39,533 nucleotides of DNA from NCBI RefSeq assembly GCF_026130545.1, contig NZ_JAMOIM010000044.1, positions 1 to 39,533 of the forward strand, in the 5' to 3' direction. The notes beneath the pieces are model-generated. The model did no database searches and was not told where the DNA came from. It saw only the letters and a program-made list of their open reading frames with translations. The stretch comes from Lichenifustis flavocetrariae (lineage in GTDB: Bacteria > Pseudomonadota > Alphaproteobacteria > Rhizobiales > Beijerinckiaceae). Both the position numbers and the translations under genes were made by a program. Shown here piece after piece: positions 33,339 through 39,533 of this stretch (the first letter of the stretch is position 1; every line of letters begins with the position of its first letter).

Positions 33339-34646
33339 TCAGATCACGAAAAATCCGACCGTGACCACGGCCATCACCAGTGTCGCCAGCCATCCCATGA
33401 CCTTCATCGGAAAGGGCAGGGTCAGCCGGCCCATGATGCGCGGGTTCGCGGCGATCATCATGATCACCGCCATGAGGGGAGCCGCGAGCACCCCGTTGAC
33501 GACGGCGCTCCAGTAGAGCGCCTTGATCGGGTCCAGCGGGCTGAAGTTCAGGGCGACGCCGCCGAGGGTTGCCAAAGCGATGGTCGCGTAGAAGGCCTTG
33601 GCCCCGCGTGGGCTACTGTCCAGGCTTCCGACCCACTGGAAGACCTCGCTGGTCGCATAGGCGGCTGACCCGGCGAGGACGGGCACGGCCAGCAGGCCGG
33701 TTCCGACGATACCAGCGGCGAACAGGGCGAAGGCGAACGGCCCCGCGACGGGGCGTAGCGCCTCGGCGGCCTGCGAAGAGGTCTGGATTTCGGTCACGCC
33801 GCTGGCGTTGAGCGTCGCCGCCGTCGCGAGGATGATGAACAACGCGATCAGGTTCGAGATCCCCATGCCGGCGATCGTGTCGGTCCGGATGCGCGCGAGT
33901 TCCGACGCCGCCTCGCGCGGCGCGAGGCGCAGAGGCCGGACATGCCGCCTATGGGCCTCCTCGACCTCCTGCGAACTCTGCCAGAAGAAGAGGTAGGGGC
34001 TTATGGTCGTGCCAAGCACGGCGACGAGCGCCATGGCATGCGGCGCATCGAACACCAGATGCGGCACCAGCGTGCCTCGCAGGGCGGCCTCCCACGAAAC
34101 GTGCGCCGCGAACACCACCGCGACGTAGGCGAACAAGGACAGCGTCAACCATTTCAGCGCGGCGGCGTAGCGTGCGTAGGTCAAGAACGTTTCGAGGAGG
34201 ATGCAGACGATACCGAACACGACCGTATAGAGGCGCCCAGACCCTCCGACGAGCAGCTGTGCGGCGGCTCCCATCGCACCGAGATCGGCACCGAGATTGA
34301 TGACGTTGGCGACGAGCAGAAGAACGACGACCACCCGAAGCAGCCACGCGGGATAATGCCGCCGGAGATTGTGGGCGATGCCGGCGCCGGTCACCGCGCC
34401 GATGCGCGCGCAGACAGCCTGGAAGGCCGCCATCAGCGGCAAGCTGAACAGCATCGTCCAGGCGAGTCCGTACCCGAATTGCGCGCCGACCTGGCTGTAT
34501 GTGGCGATGCCGCTCGGGTCGTCATCGGCCGCACCGGTGACGAGACCCGGTCCGAGTTTCTTCAAGAATCCGTCCGGCTTCAGCGGAAGCGCATCCAGAG
34601 GCGGAGCGAGGACGGCGGTTGTCGCTGAGTGAGGCAGCGGGTTCAT
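33339..34646 (-). CDS. NRAMP-family divalent metal transporter, variant motifs
   Basis: A 435-residue membrane protein with about eleven helices. Helix 1 has LGPGLVTGAADDDPSGIATY, where D43-P-S-G replaces the DPGN of manganese transporters. The helix 6 motif reads TTISPYLFFWQSSQ, where MntH proteins have MPHNLYLHS, so the metal-binding Met is missing. Such changes are known in NRAMP relatives that carry metals other than Mn or Fe, for instance Mg. The ion cannot be set from sequence. The ATG at 34646 is chosen because GAGG lies ten bases before it; the frame could also start at 34694. It stands apart from the other metal genes. Confidence 0.88.
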   Translation of the reverse strand: MNPLPHSATTAVLAPPLDALPLKPDGFLKKLGPGLVTGAADDDPSGIATYSQVGAQFGYGLAWTMLFSLPLMAAFQAVCARIGAVTGAGIAHNLRRHYPAWLLRVVVVLLLVANVINLGADLGAMGAAAQLLVGGSGRLYTVVFGIVCILLETFLTYARYAAALKWLTLSLFAYVAVVFAAHVSWEAALRGTLVPHLVFDAPHAMALVAVLGTTISPYLFFWQSSQEVEEAHRRHVRPLRLAPREAASELARIRTDTIAGMGISNLIALFIILATAATLNASGVTEIQTSSQAAEALRPVAGPFAFALFAAGIVGTGLLAVPVLAGSAAYATSEVFQWVGSLDSSPRGAKAFYATIALATLGGVALNFSPLDPIKALYWSAVVNGVLAAPLMAVIMMIAANPRIMGRLTLPFPMKVMGWLATLVMAVVTVGFFVI

Positions 34647-35009
34647 CGTCGGACGCCTCTGGAGCACGGCGCCCCTTGCGCCAGAGTCGAGCATAGGCCT
34701 CGTTGCTCGGCTTGGCTGTTTAATCTTGGGGGCAGGATCGGATCAGGGGGGCTGATGAAACTTGCGAACGACTGCTGTCGGGTGCCGACATCGCGCTCCT
34801 GAACGACTCGGTTGGTGATGCAGCCCAGCCGCTCTTCGGCTCAAGCTGCCCGGAGACACGTCCGCTTCGGAGCGGTCAAGGTAGGAAAGTGGACGCGGTG
34901 ATTGCGCGCCCTTCAGGTCGCTCGCCGATCAGAGAGCGTCTTTTTAAAAACTGCCGTCCGTTCGGTGCCCGCGCGATGCTCATTTCCCCATGAGCCCGTC
35001 ATCGGCCCG
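34647..35009. other. gene-free stretch between the NRAMP-like and methyltransferase genes
   Basis: About 360 bases. No coding frame, terminator or repeat that I can support. The NRAMP-like gene's promoter must lie in it. Confidence 0.35.
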
Positions 35010-35642
35010 TCAGGGCTTCACGAAGCGGTAGGCGAAACGATCGGTCTGGCCCTTGATTGTGGGATCGAACACCTTGATCAAGTGCCGATCGTCCTTGTTC
35101 GCGAGTATGGTGCTTTGCGCATCCAGCACGAAGCCGGCCGCCTCCACCTCCTCGCGGACGGACGCAGGGTCGATCCGATGCAGCGTCTGGGTGTCACTCG
35201 TGCCCGACCCTGCGGAGGCGGCATGGTCGACGATGACATAAAACCCACCGGGCTTCAGCTTGTTGTAGACGGCTCGATTGAAATCAGCCGCTGTCGCGCC
35301 CTTGGATTGGATCAGCTTGGTGTGGAGATCGTGGTAGAACAGGTGCAGCCACAGGACATCAGCGGGTTGCGTGATCTCCGGCATCGCCACGAGGTCCGCC
35401 GAGACGGCTTCGACATTCTCTCGGCCCGTTTCTTCCGCCAGCTTCCGCATGTGGCCGAGCTGATCGGGTTTTAGGTCTGCGATTTCGGTCGGGACAAAGC
35501 TGTAGACCCGTCCTTCGCGTCCTACGACGTCCGAGAACAGGCGCGTCCAGTCGCCGTCGCCTGGGTAAACGTCGATGACGGTGGAGCCCGCTGTCACGCG
35601 TGCGAACCGGATCAACTCGGATAGCTTGGATTGGTTGTACAT
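35010..35642 (-). CDS. class I SAM-dependent methyltransferase (COG4798-like)
   Basis: The protein has 210 residues. The SAM-binding motif I is VIDVYPGDGDWTRLFSDVVG (about 22-41), followed by the acidic end of strand 2 and a VLWLHLFYHDLH motif near 100. KLKPGGFYVIVDHAA is the post-motif III strand. This follows the pattern of the predicted methyltransferase group COG4798; its substrate is not known. The ATG at 35642 has AAAGGA eight bases upstream; extension to 35702 is not supported. The C-terminal part (RFAYRFVKP) is the usual end. It is downstream of the FMN reductase gene on the same strand, 107 bases away. Confidence 0.88.
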   Translation of the reverse strand: MYNQSKLSELIRFARVTAGSTVIDVYPGDGDWTRLFSDVVGREGRVYSFVPTEIADLKPDQLGHMRKLAEETGRENVEAVSADLVAMPEITQPADVLWLHLFYHDLHTKLIQSKGATAADFNRAVYNKLKPGGFYVIVDHAASAGSGTSDTQTLHRIDPASVREEVEAAGFVLDAQSTILANKDDRHLIKVFDPTIKGQTDRFAYRFVKP

Positions 35643-35749
35643 CGAGATTTCCTTTGCGGTTGGGCATTCGATGAACGCGCAGCGTGCAAGGGGGCGATGC
35701 ATGGCTGATCCACCATCTACCTCCCAACCCGATGGGCAGATGGCCAGCG

Positions 35750-36376
35750 CTACGCCGCCAGCTCGTTCGGGCCGCGCCGCTGTGAAGCTTCAGCGGCTTT
35801 CGCCGCCATCGTCGCGTGGGCCCACCAGACGAGTTCATCCAAAGCCGACTTCGCCTTGCCCTGAAGGTGTGCCTCGACGTCTTCGATGGGTTTGTTTGCA
35901 CCCATCGGGGAGGTCGACATGAAATCGGCGCCGCCAATGTTGACGGTGGCTGCGGTCGAAACCATTTGCAGCGCACTCGTTATCTGGCGGAGATGCTCGA
36001 TCGCCCGCGCCGCTCCGGCCCCGCCGTAACCAATGGCAGTGAACGGCTTCCGTCCCCACTCCTTATAGGCTTGATCGAGCGCGTTCTTCAGCACACCCGT
36101 GATCGAGCTGTTGTATTCGGCCACCACGAAAACGAAGCCATCGTATCGGGCGAGCGTTTTCTGCCAGCGCAACGCCTCGGGGTTCTCGCTGGGCGTCGAC
36201 GTAAGCGGCCCCTTCTCATCGAAGAAGGGCATTGGATGGTCGCGAAGGTCGACAAGCTCCGCCTCGATGTCGTCACGGGCCTGGGTCTGTTTCAGCATCC
36301 AGCCAGCGGGCTTGTCGGCGTACCGACCGGGCCGAGTCGAGCCAACCACGATTGCGATATGGGGTTTGGTGATCAT
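35750..36376 (-). CDS. NADPH-dependent FMN reductase family protein
   Basis: A 208-residue flavodoxin-fold protein: the FMN phosphate loop VGSTRPGRYADKPA (about 11-24), the PMPFFDEKGPL segment, FVVAEYNSSITGVLKNALDQ for the flavin, and FTAIGYGGAGAARAIEHLRQ. It is of the SsuE/ArsH/YieF superfamily but clearly different from the ArsH gene in the window. Expected reaction: NAD(P)H-dependent reduction of FMN, quinones or similar. GAGG lies about six bases before the ATG. It overlaps the SnoaL-like gene by four bases (ATGA), so the two are translated together. The pairing suggests a small-molecule conversion, not metal resistance. Confidence 0.9.
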   Translation of the reverse strand: MITKPHIAIVVGSTRPGRYADKPAGWMLKQTQARDDIEAELVDLRDHPMPFFDEKGPLTSTPSENPEALRWQKTLARYDGFVFVVAEYNSSITGVLKNALDQAYKEWGRKPFTAIGYGGAGAARAIEHLRQITSALQMVSTAATVNIGGADFMSTSPMGANKPIEDVEAHLQGKAKSALDELVWWAHATMAAKAAEASQRRGPNELAA

Positions 36377-36807
36377 GACAACCTCATATTCTTTTCACCA
36401 AGTTGATGCAGCATTGCGGAAGGCAGGTTGTAGCAATGAAAAGAAATAACCTTCCCACCCTCAAGGTGATAGATATCGCAAACTGGGGCATCTATTGTCT
36501 TGCCAGTTGGAGCAAGAGTTCCGGAAGCAAGGGCCAGGTCACCTTTATGTGTTCCCCGGATCGCGATTTCGACAATGACGACGTCTTCCGCGACGTAGAT
36601 GCTCAGTAACTCACGATGGAGGTCGGGGAACGCAGTCACTAAGCCGGCAATGGAGTCACCAATGGCCTTCCCTCGAAACTTCGTGCCGGAAGCCATATCC
36701 AACATGTACCCTTCATCAGAGAACATGGAGACAAATTTCTCCGTATCTAATCCGTGCCCCTCTGCATGGGTGTACAGTTTTCTGATAAACGTTTCATGAT
36801 CAAGCAT
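36373..36807 (-). CDS. SnoaL-like / ester cyclase family protein
   Basis: A 144-residue protein of the NTF2-like cone fold. It has the N-terminal helix (FIRKLYTHAEGHGLDTEKFV), the SDEGYMLDMASGTKFRGKAI block, FPDLHRELLSIYVAEDVVIV, RGTHKGDLALASGTLAPTGK and the closing DIYHLEGGKVISFHCYNLPS. This is the SnoaL-like polyketide cyclase/ester cyclase family, which includes enzymes and proteins with no known activity. It is the first gene of a pair with the FMN reductase. Codon use is richer in A/T than that of genes to its left, suggesting acquisition. Confidence 0.86.
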   Translation of the reverse strand: MLDHETFIRKLYTHAEGHGLDTEKFVSMFSDEGYMLDMASGTKFRGKAIGDSIAGLVTAFPDLHRELLSIYVAEDVVIVEIAIRGTHKGDLALASGTLAPTGKTIDAPVCDIYHLEGGKVISFHCYNLPSAMLHQLGEKNMRLS

Positions 36808-36886
36808 AACAGATACTTTCTGGAGTCGGTTGCTGCTATTTGGTGCTTTAGCAACGCGTTGCCGCTGCTCAACGCATCATCTGACT

Positions 36887-37333
36887 TTACGAATGGTTTC
36901 GTGGCTGCGGTTTCGATGTGGTAGGGCCTGGACTCGCATCCATTTCGGAGGCCCTCGCCAGTGCTTGTGTGTCGATATACTCACGGATCTTTGCAACTTT
37001 GCCATTTCGAACTGTAATGGCGAAAATCCAATCGTCGTCGAACGTCTTATGCGTGGCTTTGATATTCCCCTTAGCGACGCCGACGACCAGAACCCGGTCT
37101 CCCTGCGCTACGTATTCGGAGGGCTCTGTTGAGGTTTCAACCGTTTCGGCAGCCTTTCTAAGAAAATCCGTCAGTCCCCCGTGCCCGCGATGCGTTCCGG
37201 CCAGTGGCCAGTCCTTTCCCGGAATGATCCACTCAATATCTTCGGCAGACAACGCGAGCAGCCCTTGCTTATCGCCGCGGCCCATTGCTGCAAAAAAGTC
37301 CTACACAGTCTGGACATTGTTTTCGATACTCAT
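36887..37333 (-). pseudogene. SnoaL-like protein broken by an amber codon
   Basis: The original start is the ATG at 37333, with GGGAGA six bases upstream. The frame reads MSIENNVQTV, then TAG (37303-37301), then DFFAAMGRGDKQGLLALSAE and the rest of a normal SnoaL-like protein (DIEWIIPGKDWPLAGTHRG; EYVAQGDRVLVVGVAKGN; DWIFAITVRNGKVAKIREYI). Everything downstream is intact for 137 codons. The TAG differs by one base from AAG, a likely Lys codon. A restart at the ATG at 37285 would lose the first helix and has no binding site. Thus it is either a very recent null allele or read through. Confidence 0.85.
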
Positions 37334-37415
37334 TGTAATCTCCCTTTTCCTTATGACGGTTAGTATACAATTTACTCCGTCGCTTTTTCTGTTAGTGCCG
37401 GCCGGGCGGAGCGCG

Positions 37416-38150
37416 TCAGATCTGCGCTAGGCCGCCGTCGACGGCAAGCTCGCTGCCGGTCATGAAGCTGCTGTCCGACGACGCGAGAAAGGCAGCCGCC
37501 GCCCCGAGTTCCGCCGGATCGCCCATGCGCTGGAACCCGGTCATCGAGCCGTAGGCCTTCAGGCCCGCCTCGCCCAGCGCTTCCGTCGCGAGTTCGGTCG
37601 CTATCGCCCCGGGCGACAGCACGTTCACCCGGATGCCTGTGCCCTTCAGGTCCTCTACCCAGGTCCGCGCGAGGTTGCGCACTGCTGCCTTGCTCGCGCT
37701 GTAGGCAGTGAACGCCGGGGCGCCCGTGGTGCCGGCGCTCGATCCGGTGAGGATGATCGAACCGCCCTGACGCATCAGCGGCAGCGCCTTCTGGACCGTG
37801 AAGATTGTACCCTTCACATTGGTGTCGAAGGTTTCGTCAATGTGCTTAGCGGTGATCTCGCCAAGCTTGAGCTGGCTTCCCACCCCGGCGTTGGCGAAGA
37901 CGATGTCGAGGGTTTTGCGCTCGGCCTTCACCGCTGCGTAGAGTCGGTCGAGGTTGGCCTCATTCGAGATCGAGCCCTTCACCGCGCGAGCATTTGGCCC
38001 AAGCTCGGCCAAAGCAGCGTCAAGCGCTTCCTGCCGGCGGCCGAAGAGGAAGACGAAGGCGCCCTCTTCGACGAAGCGCTTTGCTGCGGCGAGGCCGATG
38101 CCGGTGGCGCCGCCGGTGATCACGGCGGTCTTTCCCTTCAGTCTGGTCAT
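37416..38150 (-). CDS. short-chain dehydrogenase/reductase (SDR)
   Basis: A 244-residue classical SDR: the cofactor loop TGGATGIG (residues 12-19), NAG in IVFANAGVG, the catalytic Ser in ILTGSSAGTTG, and Tyr/Lys in YSASKAAVRNLA. The C terminus DPAELGAAAAFLASSDSSFM and ELAVDGGLAQI are typical. GRR after the second strand (LFGRRQEALD) favours NADPH. The substrate is not known. The ATG at 38150 is preferred, since GGAAAG lies nine bases upstream; the ATG at 38159 would overlap that site. It is on the same strand as the two SnoaL-like genes downstream, which suggests a common reductive or detoxifying role. Confidence 0.93.
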   Translation of the reverse strand: MTRLKGKTAVITGGATGIGLAAAKRFVEEGAFVFLFGRRQEALDAALAELGPNARAVKGSISNEANLDRLYAAVKAERKTLDIVFANAGVGSQLKLGEITAKHIDETFDTNVKGTIFTVQKALPLMRQGGSIILTGSSAGTTGAPAFTAYSASKAAVRNLARTWVEDLKGTGIRVNVLSPGAIATELATEALGEAGLKAYGSMTGFQRMGDPAELGAAAAFLASSDSSFMTGSELAVDGGLAQI

Positions 38151-38341
38151 GACGTGCATCTTTCCGGGCTTCCGCCTCGGTCATTCTGGGGGGACGCCTC
38201 CGAGGCCCTCAACATGGGTCCGCCGGAGGCAGGCGTGGAGTGTGGAAGCGAGCACTCTCCGGGCGCCCGGCGGCGAACGGCGGCATGGCCCGATCCCGGC
38301 GGAACGTGTCGGGTGAAACATGGAAGAGGCGTTGGGGCGGG

Positions 38342-38578
38342 TCAGGCGAAGCGCAATTCCTCACCCGTTTCGAATGGGCTCTGATTGTCCCAGGACATCT
38401 CCGCTGCCGACATCCCGGCCTCGCGCAGGAGGTCGGCATGGGGCAGCTTCAGTCTTACGATGCGCCATGCCTGTGCCTTGTCGGCACGGTTGACGTAAGC
38501 CGTGAAGGTCTCACCTCCCATCGCGTTCCGGGCCACGTGGAACCTCCAAGCGATGATCTCGTCTTTCGCGTCGCTCAT
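38342..38578 (-). CDS. small hypothetical protein, 78 aa
   Basis: It begins MSDAKDEIIAWRFHVARNAM and continues GGETFTAYVNRADKAQAWRI. It is soluble and mixed alpha/beta by eye, with a tail rich in Glu/Ser (SWDNQSPFETGEELRFA). No motif recognised. AAGG lies about eleven bases before the ATG. Base composition by codon position looks coding. It stands alone between the SDR gene and a secreted protein gene. Confidence 0.55.
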   Translation of the reverse strand: MSDAKDEIIAWRFHVARNAMGGETFTAYVNRADKAQAWRIVRLKLPHADLLREAGMSAAEMSWDNQSPFETGEELRFA

Positions 38579-38617
38579 GCCGTGAACCTTGCGTGCGGGC
38601 CGTGCCTCTTGCCCGGA

Positions 38618-38968
38618 TCATTCCCGAGCCGGATCGACCGAGCCTTGGATGCGGGATGAACCCCGTATCGCCGTCGTGATTCCGGCGGTCGATGGAGGTT
38701 TTGCACCGTAGCCTCTCACCTCCAGGGCGTCGGCTCTGCAACTTCCATCCACCGAAAGGCAAACGAAGACGCAGGTGGCGACCCATTTCACGTTGGTCAT
38801 CCTTCGATCGAGAAAGGCGTGTCGACAGACGTCATCGCATTGAGCGCCCCTGTCCCTGCATGTCATGCTCTGCGGTGACGGGAGGGAAGTTTGCCTTCCA
38901 GTGGCCCACGCGGGTGCGACAAACACCACGCCCACCGCCAAGGCAACGATCATTTCCCATGGTCCCAT
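38618..38968 (-). CDS. secreted cysteine-containing small protein
   Basis: The protein has 116 residues. A signal peptide (MGPWEMIVALAVGVVFVAPA, cut after WA or WAT) is followed by a Cys-rich part: SMTCRDRGAQCDDVCRHAFL and VATCVFVCLSVDGSC, with six Cys outside the signal. The tail is basic with no Cys. It is expected to be periplasmic with disulfides; no family is recognised. GGAGG eight bases before the ATG at 38968 is a strong ribosome site. Confidence 0.6.
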   Translation of the reverse strand: MGPWEMIVALAVGVVFVAPAWATGRQTSLPSPQSMTCRDRGAQCDDVCRHAFLDRRMTNVKWVATCVFVCLSVDGSCRADALEVRGYGAKPPSTAGITTAIRGSSRIQGSVDPARE

Positions 38969-39129
38969 CGCATCAGCCTCCGCGAGCGTGACTTTCGATG
39001 CGCGTAGCGACCGGACGCTCCATCCCGCCGGGACGCCTGGATCGACCAGTCACGGGACCTGCCCGCCACCTGTCGGTTCACAGGCTCCTGGTCCACCTTC
39101 TCGCCGGTCTCGGCGCAGTGATCCGGCAT
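38950..39129 (-). CDS. candidate small basic protein
   Basis: A frame of 59 codons starting MPDHCAETGEKVDQEPVNRQ, with a very basic tail, overlaps the start of the secreted protein by 19 bases. No binding site or family is seen; it may not be a gene. Listed because it precedes a gene with a strong start on the same strand. Confidence 0.22.
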   Translation of the reverse strand: MPDHCAETGEKVDQEPVNRQVAGRSRDWSIQASRRDGASGRYAHRKSRSRRLMRWDHGK

Positions 39130-39302
39130 AAAGACTTGGCTCACCTCGGCTGGCGGGGCTCATCTCCATGGCGCCGGGCATCCGACCTGGCGATCGCATT
39201 GCCGCAACCAGCCGGTCGACGTGGCCGCCAGGTGGGCATGCGACGTTGAACTTTGGTTACCCAAGGACTGCCGCCGAAGGATCGCTCTCCGGCGGCAGGC
39301 GA

Positions 39303-39533
39303 TCAGACGACGGCGATGTCGTTCTCGACGCCCGTCACGCCGGGTGCGCGCCATGCGGTATCGTCCGCGACCCACTTGTCGTCGAAGGTGGGCACGGTTC
39401 CGGTAAGCCGGACCGAGCCGCCCGTCGCGCTCACCGACACGTTGTCCTGGTAGGAGGACCACGACCGGTGCAGGGCGCGCTTGATGTCGGCCGAGATGTC
39501 GGTCGCGCTGGGGCGCGGCTTGAGCGTGATCTG
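39303..39533 (-). CDS. BON-domain protein, C-terminal fragment
   Basis: The last 76 codons of a gene entering from the right edge. They read ITLKPRPSATDISADIKRAL, then SVSATGGSVRLTGTVPTFDD and PGVTGVENDIAVV. This is one BON domain: a helix, a strand with the central Gly of the LxG turn, and the closing VxNxIxV strand. BON proteins (OsmY type) act in the periplasm or at membranes during osmotic or envelope stress; some have several BON repeats. How many domains lie to the right cannot be seen. Confidence 0.85.
   Translation of the reverse strand, partial: QITLKPRPSATDISADIKRALHRSWSSYQDNVSVSATGGSVRLTGTVPTFDDKWVADDTAWRAPGVTGVENDIAVV

Noticed and set aside
33942-34628. Plus-strand frame of 228 codons
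   Set aside because: Antisense to the NRAMP-like gene; no start site or motifs.

Overview
The window is high-GC DNA with the codon habits and gene families of a Rhizobiales alphaproteobacterium. A CtrA-family regulator, HWE/HisKA_2 kinases, a bacteriophytochrome and several small conserved proteins make Methylobacterium or a close relative the best guess; this is inference, because no rRNA or housekeeping marker is present. No rRNA, tRNA, CRISPR array or recognisable transposase was seen. The mix of sensing, metal-resistance and broken genes suggests an accessory region (plasmid, megaplasmid or genomic island).

Layout. (1) 1-8.4 kb, all minus strand: the start of a HAD phosphatase, then an array of sensor kinases: a PAS/PAS/PAS hybrid kinase, a PAS-HisKA_2 kinase, a stand-alone CHASE3 membrane protein, a secreted Cys-repeat protein, a frameshifted HWE kinase with a frameshifted receiver protein, an intact PAS-HWE kinase, and an orphan ParD-like antitoxin overlapping that kinase's start. 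(2) 8.7-11.0 kb: a LysR gene carrying two in-frame stops, a conserved 74-aa protein with a strong leader hairpin, a candidate small RNA with a terminator, and a truncated HTH protein. (3) 11.0-15.5 kb, plus strand: an arsenic operon arsR - arsC::arsN2 fusion - arsB - arsH - MFS exporter, the last frameshifted. (4) 15.6-20.8 kb: a divalent-metal module in which a MerR-type regulator coupled to a CDF transporter faces a ZIP-like transporter and a Zn/Cd/Pb P-type ATPase. Both rightward promoters carry the same dyad in a 19-bp spacer. (5) 20.9-32.3 kb: a sensing and chemotaxis block of lower GC at its left edge: HisKA_2 kinase, CheB methylesterase without receiver, orphan DnaA domain-IV-like protein, a REC-kinase-REC protein coupled to a bacteriophytochrome kinase, a CHASE3 chemoreceptor with a C-terminal SWEEF tether, CheW, and a diverged CtrA paralogue. 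(6) 32.8-39.5 kb, minus strand: a short A/V-G repeat protein, an NRAMP-like transporter, a methyltransferase, an FMN reductase coupled to a SnoaL-like protein, a second SnoaL gene broken by an amber codon, an SDR oxidoreductase, small secreted or unknown proteins, and the end of a BON-domain protein.

How they work together. The arsenic operon covers sensing (ArsR), reduction of arsenate (ArsC), efflux of arsenite (ArsB), oxidation of organoarsenicals (ArsH) and probably acetylation of an arsenical (ArsN2). The MerR module would switch on export of Zn/Cd/Pb through three transporters from one regulator. The phytochrome, chemoreceptor, CheW, CheB and CtrA-like genes suggest integration of light and other signals with motility or cell-cycle output.

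A striking feature is the number of otherwise well-conserved genes disrupted by one or a few indels or stop codons (HWE kinase, receiver, LysR, HTH protein, MFS, membrane protein, SnoaL). This is either real decay of accessory genes or assembly error, and read-level data would decide.
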